Source: Armatimonadota bacterium
GTDB lineage: Bacteria > Armatimonadota > Fimbriimonadia > Fimbriimonadales > Fimbriimonadaceae
NCBI GenBank assembly: GCA_021413725.1
Contig: JAIOPU010000035.1
Coordinates: 1 to 50,417 of the forward strand
Length of the DNA stretch: 50,417 bases
Direction: 5' to 3'
Shown: positions 25,846-33,725 of the stretch, in pieces
Numbering within the stretch: position 1 is the stretch's first letter
How the letters are laid out: every line of letters begins with the position of its first letter
Program-made: the position numbers and the translations under genes
Notes under the pieces: model-generated
What the model saw: the letters and a program-made list of their open reading frames with translations, nothing else
Databases searched by the model: none
What the model was told of the DNA's origin: nothing

Positions 25846-27237
25846 ATGGAAGTCTCTCGAAGAGAAGTTCTGGGCGCGGCGGCGGTAGTCGGTGCCGGTC
25901 TCGCCGCCGGCTGCTCGCCATTGCGGCCGAGTGCGCCCAAGGAAGCGCCAAAAGCAACTTCCAGTGAGGGCTACCGATTCTTGTCCCGGGCCGGATTCGG
26001 TCCGGGGTTGGGAGAGAGCACAAAGTTCAGCGATCAAGATCGCAGGGATTGGATTGAGATGCAATTGCGCGCCGAGCAAGATGAGCCCGCGTTCTTGACT
26101 TGGCGTCTCTCCCGGCTTGATATTCTAAGAATTGAGGGCTGGGAACTGGGGGACATGCCCGAAGAGGAGATTATTCGCCAACTCCAACAAGCCGCTCTAC
26201 TTCGCGCCATTTATAGCCCCAATCAGCTTCGTGAGCGAATGGTGGACTTCTGGACCAACCACTTCAACATCTACTCGAAGAAAGCCGATGGCGCCTACGC
26301 GATGACCGGGGATCAAGAGTCTGTGATTCGCAAAAATGCTCTCGGGAGCTTCCCGGCGATGCTTCGGGCGAGTGCAACCAGCCCGGCGATGCTTAACTAT
26401 CTAGACAACAAAGTCAACCGCGCGGGAGTCGCAAATGAGAACTATGCGCGCGAAATTTTGGAACTCCACACACTCGGCCTCGGTGGCGGCTACACCCAAC
26501 AAGATATTCGCGAAGTCGCTCGGTGCTTCACCGGTTGGACTATTGAAAACCGATTCTTGCGCGCGCGAGGCAGGTTCAGATTCCGAGAAGAGTGGCACGA
26601 TGCAACGCTTAAGAAAGTCTTCGAGCAAAAGATAACAGAGGGTGGGATCAAAGACGGCGAACGTGTGCTGGATATGATTTCCGTCCATCCGTCAACGGCA
26701 AAACACCTCAGCCGCAAGCTCTGCGAGTACTTCCTCGGCACCGCCCCTGCCAACCTGACGGAAGGAATGTCAGAACGATTTCTCGCTACTCGAGGAGATA
26801 TCAAGGAGACTCTCAAACCCCTTTTGGAATCCAAAGAAATCCTCGGTGACCCCCAGGGCGTCCGCCGCCCCTTCGACTTTGTCGTAGCGATCCTCCGCGC
26901 CACAGGGGCCGACACGGACGCCCGAAAAGGCCTCGAACAGAGCCTTACGAAGATGGGTCAAGACCTTTTCAAGTGGCCTATGCCCGACGGCTTTCCTACC
27001 GAAACAAGTTCCTGGACTGGCTCCATGCTTCCCCGCTGGAATTTTGTCCACGCTTTCTCCCAAAACAGTATCCCCGGGACCAAAGTGGACTGGCAAGCCC
27101 TCGAAAAGCTCTTCACCAACACGTCCCTCAACGAAACCACGCACGCCCTCGCCGGGCGCGACCCCGTACCCGGCGCAGGACCACTAACCGACCACGTCGC
27201 CCTGCTCTTCGCAAGCCCGGAGTTTCAATGGAAGTAA
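25846..27237 (+). CDS. DUF1800 family protein, TAT-exported lipoprotein
   Basis: 463 residues. The N-terminus SRREVLGAAAVVGAGLAAGC combines a twin-arginine motif with a lipobox cysteine, so export folded by TAT and lipid anchoring are likely. The core has RERMVDFWTNHFNIY (about 128-142), LDNKVNRAGVANENYAREILELHTLG (about 185-210) and VARCFTGWT, the hallmarks of DUF1800. The family's biochemical function is unknown. It nearly always precedes a DUF1501 gene, as here, where the two overlap by ten bases. Confidence 0.92.
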   Translation: MEVSRREVLGAAAVVGAGLAAGCSPLRPSAPKEAPKATSSEGYRFLSRAGFGPGLGESTKFSDQDRRDWIEMQLRAEQDEPAFLTWRLSRLDILRIEGWELGDMPEEEIIRQLQQAALLRAIYSPNQLRERMVDFWTNHFNIYSKKADGAYAMTGDQESVIRKNALGSFPAMLRASATSPAMLNYLDNKVNRAGVANENYAREILELHTLGLGGGYTQQDIREVARCFTGWTIENRFLRARGRFRFREEWHDATLKKVFEQKITEGGIKDGERVLDMISVHPSTAKHLSRKLCEYFLGTAPANLTEGMSERFLATRGDIKETLKPLLESKEILGDPQGVRRPFDFVVAILRATGADTDARKGLEQSLTKMGQDLFKWPMPDGFPTETSSWTGSMLPRWNFVHAFSQNSIPGTKVDWQALEKLFTNTSLNETTHALAGRDPVPGAGPLTDHVALLFASPEFQWK

Positions 27238-28484
27238 ATCAAAGCTGGACAACCTGTAGCGGAAGCCCGGATCAGACCGGAATTTCGCGCCGCCAATTAG
27301 CGGGCCTGGGCGCCCTCGCCCTTCTCGGCTGGGCTTCGCCTGCACTCGCCCAAACGACCTTCGCCCCTGAGGGTGAGCCTCGCGATGTCCTTGTCGTGGT
27401 CTTTTTGCGCGGGGGTATGGACGGGCTGAATCTCTTGATTCCGACCGGAGAGGACAATTACTATCGCCAGCGACCGAGCGTCGGAGTCCCCGCGAGGGAG
27501 GCTCACAAGCTCACCGACATGTTCGCCCTCCACCCCGCGATGCGACCTCTGTTTGAGACTTTTGACCGGGGCGAAATGTCGCTTGTTCACGCCTGTGGCT
27601 CGGGCGACCAAACCCGATCCCACTTCGAGGCAATGAACCTCATGGAAACCGGTCGATTCGAGAATCGCCAGAACTTTTCCGGCGGCTGGATCGCGCGGAC
27701 TTTGGAGTCCTCTCCGAGAGCCAACGCTCCTTTGCGAGCAATTTCTTTCTCGGACACTATGCCGGATTCTCTTCAAGGTGCCACGGGGGCCTTGGCGCTC
27801 AATTCCATCCAAGATTTCAAACTAGAAGCGAGCGATCAGCGATTTCTGCTTGGACTTGAAAAAATGTATGGTCAAGGCACCAACCCCGTTCAAGAGTCGG
27901 GTCGCGAGACATTGCGGGTCCTGAAAATGCTCGAAAAACTAAACCCCAAAGCCTACAAACCGTCCAACGGGGCCGTTTTCCCGAATTCTGGTCTCGCCCA
28001 AGGACTCCAACAAGTTGCCATGCTCATCCGCGCCCGAGTGGGACTAGAAATCGCCTGTCTCGACCTCGGGGGTTGGGACACCCACGTCGCCCAAGGCGCA
28101 GGAACCGGTTGGTTCGCCCGCCAAGTCGAAGAACTCTCAACCGCCCTTGCCGCATTCCTCAAAGACCTCGGCCCCGAGACTCGAAAAGTGACAGTTCTGG
28201 TTCAAACCGAGTTCGGGCGGAGGCTCCAAGAGAACACTGGTTTGGGGACAGATCATGGACGCGGCTCGGTCGCGATGGTCTTGGGAGGCGGAGCTTCGGG
28301 CGGAATCCACGGAAAATGGCCCGGCCTACGACCCACCGATCTTGACGAAGTTGGCGACTTGCGAGTGGCAAACGACTACCGCAACGTCATCGCCGAGATA
28401 CTCGCAAAGCGGATGAAAATGACGAATCCGGAGAAGGTTTTCGCCAACCATACTTATTCTGAGCTCGGAGTTTGCCGCGCCTAG
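27228..28484 (+). CDS. DUF1501 family protein, TAT-exported
   Basis: 418 residues from the ATG at 27228, inside the last codons of the DUF1800 gene (ten-base overlap). A longer frame exists upstream but runs through DUF1800 out of phase. The signal is ISRRQLAGLGALALLGWASPALAQ, a twin-arginine peptide. The DUF1501 core includes VVVFLRGGMDGLNLLIP, the sulfatase-like CLDLGGWDTH and QTEFGRRLQEN with DHGRGSVAMVLGGG. The fold is related to alkaline phosphatase/sulfatase, and the Asp/His residues that could bind metal are present. Enzyme activity has not been established for the family to my knowledge. Confidence 0.92.
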   Translation: MEVNQSWTTCSGSPDQTGISRRQLAGLGALALLGWASPALAQTTFAPEGEPRDVLVVVFLRGGMDGLNLLIPTGEDNYYRQRPSVGVPAREAHKLTDMFALHPAMRPLFETFDRGEMSLVHACGSGDQTRSHFEAMNLMETGRFENRQNFSGGWIARTLESSPRANAPLRAISFSDTMPDSLQGATGALALNSIQDFKLEASDQRFLLGLEKMYGQGTNPVQESGRETLRVLKMLEKLNPKAYKPSNGAVFPNSGLAQGLQQVAMLIRARVGLEIACLDLGGWDTHVAQGAGTGWFARQVEELSTALAAFLKDLGPETRKVTVLVQTEFGRRLQENTGLGTDHGRGSVAMVLGGGASGGIHGKWPGLRPTDLDEVGDLRVANDYRNVIAEILAKRMKMTNPEKVFANHTYSELGVCRA

Positions 28485-28528
28485 TTGACCCATGCAACTC
28501 CCAATGCCAATCCTAGGCAGGTTCAAAG

Positions 28529-28579
28529 TTGATCATCATAAATTCAATCATCTTAGCCGGAGCACATGATGATGATCAA
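28529..28579. promoter_or_regulatory. Inverted repeat before the amino-sugar kinase gene (possible operator)
   Basis: TTGATCATCA (28529-28538) and TGATGATCAA (28570-28579) are perfect 10-base inverted repeats centred about 45 bases before the kinase ATG. Inside lies another ATCATC. No T-tract follows, so an operator is more likely than a terminator. A CATACT box at 28587-28592, seven bases before the ATG, could be the -10. Confidence 0.45.
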
Positions 28580-28599
28580 TTCCGGGCATACTTTCACCG

Positions 28600-29520
28600 A
28601 TGATTATCCTCGGACTAGATTGCGGCGGCACTTCTTGCAAAGCGCTCGCATGCGACGAATCCCAAGCCGTATTGTTCGAAGGACAAGGCGGCCCTGGAAA
28701 CTGGGCCTCAACCGACCGAAGGCATATTAAGGAGAACCTGCGCCAAGCGATCGAGGGCTGCCCGAAGCCCGATATCGTCTTCGCTTGCCTGGCCGGAATC
28801 ATGACCGACCGAGACCGGGAGGAATGTTCCGACTTATTGCGCGCAGTATTATTATTAATGTTCCCCGGCTGGTCAGGGCAGATCAAAGTTGAGCCCGATT
28901 TTGTGGCCGTCTTAGGTGCAAGTCCACCCGATACCCAGATCTGCGCCATCGCCGGGACCGGTTCACTCGTGTTCGGAATTCAGGGGGACCAGATAGTAAA
29001 AGTGGGAGGCGGCGGCCCCCTCATTGGCGACAAAGGGAGTGCATTTTGGATGGGGCAGCAGTTCCTTTTCTCGCTGATAGAAGAAGGCGATGTTTCCAAG
29101 CAACAAAAAATATTAGAGGCTCATGCATGCACATTTCAATACCTCCAAGATCAGCTTCTGGAGGATACCGTTCCCGGGATCATCAGCGGGATTTATCGAC
29201 AAGACAGACCGGCGACCTTCATTGCGTCTCTCGCAAATATGCTTGCTACCGATGCCACGGTCATCGCCCGAATTGAGTTTTTGCATGCCGCCCAGTTGAT
29301 CGCATCCCAAATCAATAGCCTTGCTGGAACCCTAGCGATCACAGATTCGTTGAAGGTCTCCGTAAGCGGAGGGATGTGGGACATTTGGCCAGAGATGATA
29401 ATGGTGCTTGGCAAAAATCTAGATTCGTCAGAACTCTATTCAGGAGAACCTGTCAAAATAAGCAGGCCCGAAGTTTCGCCCCAAATGGGGGCGGTACGAC
29501 TCGGACTTAAACTAATTTAA
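28600..29520 (+). CDS. BadF/BadG-type ATPase: N-acetylglucosamine or N-acetylmuramic acid kinase
   Basis: 306 residues with the ASKHA kinase layout. Phosphate-1 loop LGLDCGGTSCKAL at 3-15, a phosphate-2 loop CAIAGTGSLVFG near 122-133, then GGGGPLIGDKGSAFWMG, the glycine-rich stretch of GlcNAc kinases, and SVSGGMWD as adenosine motif near the end. Known relatives are NagK of eukaryotes and MurK of Clostridium, which phosphorylates both MurNAc and GlcNAc. Its stop overlaps the start of murQ (TAATG), so a MurK role making MurNAc-6-phosphate for MurQ is the best inference. Confidence 0.88.
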   Translation: MIILGLDCGGTSCKALACDESQAVLFEGQGGPGNWASTDRRHIKENLRQAIEGCPKPDIVFACLAGIMTDRDREECSDLLRAVLLLMFPGWSGQIKVEPDFVAVLGASPPDTQICAIAGTGSLVFGIQGDQIVKVGGGGPLIGDKGSAFWMGQQFLFSLIEEGDVSKQQKILEAHACTFQYLQDQLLEDTVPGIISGIYRQDRPATFIASLANMLATDATVIARIEFLHAAQLIASQINSLAGTLAITDSLKVSVSGGMWDIWPEMIMVLGKNLDSSELYSGEPVKISRPEVSPQMGAVRLGLKLI

Positions 29521-30335
29521 TGAGTACGGAAGGAAGAAATCCAAGGTCGCTCGGTCTCGACAAAATGACCGCCCAAGAAATCGTTCGCCTGATGAACGAA
29601 GAGGAGCAAGTTGTCATGCGAGCCATGCACCACGCGGAAGAAGGCCTCGCAATCGCGGGGGCAAAAGCCGCCGAAGCATTTCAGAATGGCGGGCGCGTCA
29701 TCTATGTCGGTGCTGGAACCAGTGGTCGAATCGCCGTCATGGACGCCGCGGAAATGCCCCCGACATTCGGAATTGATGGAGACCGTTTCGTCGCCATCCA
29801 CGCTGGCGGAAACAACGCGATCGGTCAGGCAACCGAAGACGCCGAAGACAGCGATCACGCCGCAGTGGAAGCTCTCAATCAGCTTGGAATCACGAAGAAA
29901 GATGTCGTGATCGGCCTTGCCGCCTCTGGTAAGACTGCGTTCGTCGTCGCCGCCATCCGCCACGCGAAGCAAAAAGGCATATGGACATGCGGCATCGCCA
30001 ACAACCGAAACACGCCTCTGTTGCACGAAGCGGACCTCGGAATCATGCTCGACACCGGTCCCGAGATCCTCACAGGTTCCACCCGCCTCAAAGCCGGAAC
30101 CGCTCAAAAACTCGCCCTCAACCGCATTTCCACTGCGGCGATGGTGCTTTCAGAAAAGGTCATCGAGAACCTGATGGTGGACGTAAAGGCCAAGAACCAC
30201 AAGCTCAAAGAGCGGTGTGTGCGGATAGTGCGCGAACTTTCTAACGCCACGGAAGACGAGGCTCGCGAGCTCTTGGAGCAGCACAATTGGAGTATTCGCA
30301 CGGTGCTAAACGTTTTCCAAAGCCAGGCGGTCTAG
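29520..30335 (+). CDS. murQ: N-acetylmuramic acid 6-phosphate etherase
   Basis: 271 residues (E. coli MurQ has about 298). Motifs: TEGRNPRSLGLDKM at the start, the SIS loop VGAGTSGRIAVMDAAEMPPTFG (about 63-84, with the catalytic Glu), GLAASGKTAFV and NRISTAAMV; the C-terminal helices are present. MurQ removes lactate from MurNAc-6-P to give GlcNAc-6-P in cell-wall recycling. Coupled to the kinase gene upstream. nagA is not in the window; the SIS-domain enzyme at 36685 could act later in the route. Confidence 0.96.
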   Translation: MSTEGRNPRSLGLDKMTAQEIVRLMNEEEQVVMRAMHHAEEGLAIAGAKAAEAFQNGGRVIYVGAGTSGRIAVMDAAEMPPTFGIDGDRFVAIHAGGNNAIGQATEDAEDSDHAAVEALNQLGITKKDVVIGLAASGKTAFVVAAIRHAKQKGIWTCGIANNRNTPLLHEADLGIMLDTGPEILTGSTRLKAGTAQKLALNRISTAAMVLSEKVIENLMVDVKAKNHKLKERCVRIVRELSNATEDEARELLEQHNWSIRTVLNVFQSQAV

Positions 30336-30346
30336 CCATGAAACGA

Positions 30347-30398
30347 ACTCATCCTCTCCCTCTGGGAGAGGCAATGACCGAAGGGAATTGGGTGAGGA
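30347..30398. repeat. Palindromic intergenic repeat (CCTCTCCC-TCT-GGGAGAGG type)
   Basis: CCTCTCCC (30353-30360) pairs with GGGAGAGG (30364-30371) across TCT, followed by a spacer and GGGTGAGG (30391-30398). This matches a kind of short interspersed palindrome common in many bacterial phyla. It sits in the 56 bases between murQ and the GH65 gene and covers the region from which that gene's start is chosen. A degenerate relative is at 40190-40206. Confidence 0.6.
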
Positions 30399-32224
30399 CG
30401 CGCACGATAACTCTCCTTCTCGCATCTTCCCTGTCACTTTCAGGCTGCAACCCAAAACCAACAAGTCCAAAGCAAAGCTTCACCCCACCCCCACCGGCAG
30501 TTCTGTCCAACGGCTCCACCGGAATGCGCCTCGGCCCGCTACTTTTGGCGCGAGGATGGAGTGGCGAAAAGCTCCCGCAATTTGAATCGGAGAGTTACCA
30601 GAAGACCGGCGAAGAAAAGATAACTTACATTCCCGAAGGGGGACTCGGATTCCTCCTTGAAGCTGAAATCAACTCGGAGTGGAAAGTCGTTGGGCCCGTA
30701 AACCCCTCCATTGAGGTATCCGCGGCGCCATATTCGCTAAAATCCAAAGGGCTGGTTACGATTGCCAACAAAAAGTACAATTTCTCAGCGTCGGCAACCA
30801 TGGAACCCAGGTACGACTGGGCGAAATACGAGATCGAGATCGAAGGATTTTCTGGCCGCTTACGGTTAGACGGCTTTACACCTAGCCAAGGGGGCAAGCT
30901 TACTGAAACCTACACTTTCACACCCGAGCCAGTCGGCCCAAACGTCATCGCTGTGGCCATCGAGAAAAGAGTCAAGACACTTCCCACCATCCAAATTGAA
31001 TCCACCGACGCTTCGGATGCCGCCTTTGTCTCCAATGCCCTCTGGCGGCTCCAGACTGAACTCCCGTTCGACGACCGACCGTTTGCGCCGATGGGGTTGA
31101 CGAGTGAACTCTACGGCGGCCACACCTTTTGGGACGCGGACGTTTGGATGATGCCCGTCTTTGTCCTTTGCGCTCCCGATCGAGCTGCGGCACTCGCCAA
31201 ATATAGACTGAACCGCGCTCAACAAGCAGCCGAGAACTACCGAATCTGGGTGGCCTCCGGAGCGCCGATTGGCAAAGGAAAGCTATCGACCCGCCAATTT
31301 GAATCTTGGGGGGTGAAATATCCTTGGGAATCTTCCGTCTCGGGCAAAGAAACGGTACCGGGACCGAGTCAGTTCGAAGACCACATTTCCGGCTCGGTCC
31401 TGCACGGACTTGATTTAGCTCGGTCATACGGCTTGGCGGATGCGGCGGCGGTGAAGCAAGTAGGAGCCGGAGTGGCTGCGTTTTATAGAAGTCGTGCCGA
31501 CGAAATCAACCCTGGCGAGTGGGGGATTCGGGGCACGATGAGTCCAGACGAGCTCCATATTGGCGACAACGATCTGTATACAAATTTGCTCGCAGAGTGG
31601 TCAAACCGCACCTATGGTAAGCCTGACTGGCGCGCCTATCGCCCTCGTGACGCCACCTCACTTTTGACCTATGATAATGACGGGTTGCGAAGTTACAAGC
31701 AAGCAGCAGCGGTCTTGGCAATCTACCCTCTACAGGATCAAGACGCCGAATCACAGGCTGGCGTCATGATTAAGCGCTTCAGCGAGAAAGTGATCAAAAA
31801 TGGTCCCGCCATGTCCGACTCGATCCATAGTTTGATTTGGGCAAGATTGGGGGAAAGTGAAAAAGCGTACAAGTTCTGGCGTGCAAGCTGGACTCCATTT
31901 GTTCGCGGATCGATATTATTGTTCAACGAAAAGCGTAATTCTAATATGGATCGAACATATTTTTACACCGGTGCTGCAGGATGCCTTCAGACGGTTTTGT
32001 ATGGGTTTGCAGGAATTAGATTGGATAATGCGCCTCAGGCTAACTCAAAGTGGACAGTGAAACTTAAAAGTGGCAAATTTCTTAGTATTCTTCCCCATTT
32101 GCCGTCTGAGTGGAAAAGCATTACCCTTGATAAATTCGTAATCGAAGATAAAACCTATCGCTTTGAAATTCAGCCGAACAATGTGAAAGTTCAATTGACT
32201 TCGGGGACGAGTGGCACAAACTGA
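30392..32224 (+). CDS. Glycoside hydrolase family 65-like lipoprotein
   Basis: 610 residues from a GTG at 30392, chosen because AAGGGA stands five bases upstream and because it opens a short lipoprotein signal (TITLLLASSLSLSGC, lipid Cys19). ATGs at 30338 and 30374 are alternatives but would add a leader coded by the palindromic repeat. The middle has GLTSELYGGHTFWDADVWMMP and, near residue 387, SPDE with the expected general-acid Glu of GH65. This places it close to trehalase (Ath1)/glucosylgalactosyl-hydroxylysine glucosidases. An inverting hydrolase or phosphorylase acting on an alpha-glucoside at the cell surface is likely. The last 34 bases overlap the convergent murB gene. Confidence 0.82.
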   Translation: MRTRTITLLLASSLSLSGCNPKPTSPKQSFTPPPPAVLSNGSTGMRLGPLLLARGWSGEKLPQFESESYQKTGEEKITYIPEGGLGFLLEAEINSEWKVVGPVNPSIEVSAAPYSLKSKGLVTIANKKYNFSASATMEPRYDWAKYEIEIEGFSGRLRLDGFTPSQGGKLTETYTFTPEPVGPNVIAVAIEKRVKTLPTIQIESTDASDAAFVSNALWRLQTELPFDDRPFAPMGLTSELYGGHTFWDADVWMMPVFVLCAPDRAAALAKYRLNRAQQAAENYRIWVASGAPIGKGKLSTRQFESWGVKYPWESSVSGKETVPGPSQFEDHISGSVLHGLDLARSYGLADAAAVKQVGAGVAAFYRSRADEINPGEWGIRGTMSPDELHIGDNDLYTNLLAEWSNRTYGKPDWRAYRPRDATSLLTYDNDGLRSYKQAAAVLAIYPLQDQDAESQAGVMIKRFSEKVIKNGPAMSDSIHSLIWARLGESEKAYKFWRASWTPFVRGSILLFNEKRNSNMDRTYFYTGAAGCLQTVLYGFAGIRLDNAPQANSKWTVKLKSGKFLSILPHLPSEWKSITLDKFVIEDKTYRFEIQPNNVKVQLTSGTSGTN

Positions 32225-33141
32225 CTCCAATCACCGAGATATAGAACTTCCTCTTCTAGGTCCCGCCCGTATTGAGCGAAGACTCGATCTCGGGCATATT
32301 TCGCCAAAGAGCGAATCTCAGTCGCGGTCGCGCCTCCCACGTTGAGCATGAAATTAGCGTGGCGAGTAGCCAGCATCGCCCCTCCGAGCCGGAATCCCGC
32401 CATGCCCGCATTCTCAAGCAGATATCCCGCCGGTACCACCCCTGCAGACTTCAAACGCTCAGGCAAATTCGATAGGCTCTGCGCCAATTCATGATCGTTA
32501 ATGTTCTTGAAGAACGACCCCGCACTCGCCGGAGGCGGCTGTTTGCCAATCCGTTGGCGCTGATAATCTCTCGCCTCGTCAAAAATCTCTTTCTGGGGCC
32601 GAGCAGGGAGTTGAATCTTGATTCGCAACACGACCAAAGCCGGTGGAGTGGGCGACCTCAAAATTGAATCGCGATAAGAAAATTCCATAATATCGGGTGA
32701 AACCCACTTGCGTTCCCCATCCTGGACCACTTCAAGTTCCACTAGGTGCTCGCTGATGTTGCTCCGATACGCCCCAGCATTGCTGACCAACGCTCCCCCT
32801 ACGGAACCCGGAATGCCAACTGCGTATTCCAGTCCGCCGAAACCACATTGCGCCGTCTTCAAGAACAACTCTTGAAACCACACCCCGGTTTCGGCGATGA
32901 CTTCACCGGTTCTGCTCATCCAAATTCCCCGCGATTGATTCACGGCAACGATGCCAGGAACGCCCGCATCACTGGGCAACAGATTTGATCCACCTCCAAT
33001 CACAGTCAAGGTATGGCCATTCTGCTGCGCATAGATTGCCACCTCAGCAAGTTCGTCGGCATGAAATGCCCTATAAAACCACTCCGCCGTTCCTCCTGCC
33101 TTTAGAGAGCAATAGGGAGAGAGGGATTCGTTGGAGGTCAA
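32191..33141 (-). CDS. murB: UDP-N-acetylmuramate dehydrogenase
   Basis: 316 residues from a TTG at 33141; no in-frame ATG precedes it before the tsaB stop 14 bases away. The FAD-binding part has LTVIGGGSNLLPSDAGVPGIV and GLEYAVGIPGSVGGALVSNAGAY. The second domain has SAGSFFKN with the catalytic Ser, ENAGMAGFRLGGA and HANFMLN, and ends with a Glu-rich segment LEEEVLYLG that holds the proton donor. It reduces enolpyruvyl-UDP-GlcNAc to UDP-MurNAc. The spacing of segments fits type II (Gram-positive-like) MurB. Confidence 0.94.
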   Translation of the reverse strand: MTSNESLSPYCSLKAGGTAEWFYRAFHADELAEVAIYAQQNGHTLTVIGGGSNLLPSDAGVPGIVAVNQSRGIWMSRTGEVIAETGVWFQELFLKTAQCGFGGLEYAVGIPGSVGGALVSNAGAYRSNISEHLVELEVVQDGERKWVSPDIMEFSYRDSILRSPTPPALVVLRIKIQLPARPQKEIFDEARDYQRQRIGKQPPPASAGSFFKNINDHELAQSLSNLPERLKSAGVVPAGYLLENAGMAGFRLGGAMLATRHANFMLNVGGATATEIRSLAKYARDRVFAQYGRDLEEEVLYLGDWSQFVPLVPEVN

Positions 33142-33155
33142 CGAATGGGTAACGC

Positions 33156-33725
33156 CTATCCCAGACCTCCCGCCGTGGAAAACGGTTTCTTGGGCGTGCT
33201 AATACTCGGCTCAATGAGGTATCGAGGGATTAAGTGCATCGGATCAGTCCAATCAATCTCGTTCCAAACTTGTTCACATCGCGCGGATACCGGGTAAACG
33301 GGATCAACTACCCCCGATCCATAGCCCACTGCACCTACGGGGACATTCTCCGAGAGAAAAAACTCGTCGCCATTGAGCACAAATACCTCGCCCTTTCGGC
33401 TCGGAAGAACCACCGTTCCTGTATGAGACACAAGCCTCTGGGCCGGAATGCCACCGCACCGTCCGTTCCCGGCAAAGGCAAGTGCCTTTGCAAGCGTCAC
33501 TCCTACCTTGACTCCCGTGAAACTCCCCGGTCCCAAATCCGCGACAAAGCCGGTCAAGTCCGATGGGTTCCAACCGCCTTCGGTCAATATTCGATCCAGC
33601 AACGTCAGCACCACCTGTGAAGCAGACATCGGTGCCCATTCTTCAGCCGCGATCAAGAGCGACCCGTTGTCAGAGAAAATCGCGACGCTTGCCAAAGGGG
33701 ACGATGTGCTGAATACGGCGATCAC
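33156..33725 (-). CDS. tsaB: tRNA threonylcarbamoyladenosine biosynthesis protein TsaB
   Basis: 189 residues from a GTG at 33725. ADLGPGSFTGVKVGVTLAKALAF is the TsaB signature, and the N-terminal MIAVFSTSSPLASVAIF is the degenerate phosphate-1 strand. TsaB is the non-catalytic partner of TsaD (with TsaE) in making t6A at position 37 of ANN-decoding tRNAs. tsaD and tsaE are not in the window. The GTG overlaps the stop of the upstream gene by four bases (GTGA). The C-terminus is short compared with E. coli TsaB (231 residues). Confidence 0.9.
   Translation of the reverse strand: MIAVFSTSSPLASVAIFSDNGSLLIAAEEWAPMSASQVVLTLLDRILTEGGWNPSDLTGFVADLGPGSFTGVKVGVTLAKALAFAGNGRCGGIPAQRLVSHTGTVVLPSRKGEVFVLNGDEFFLSENVPVGAVGYGSGVVDPVYPVSARCEQVWNEIDWTDPMHLIPRYLIEPSISTPKKPFSTAGGLG

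Noticed and set aside
28529-28579. Inverted repeat considered as a terminator of the DUF1501 gene
   Set aside because: The arms are far apart and no T-tract follows; an operator is the better reading.
30338-30391. ATG 30338 as start of the GH65 lipoprotein
   Set aside because: It would add a leader coded by a palindromic repeat in front of a normal lipoprotein signal; the GTG at 30392 has a good Shine-Dalgarno site and the right signal length. Not fully excluded.
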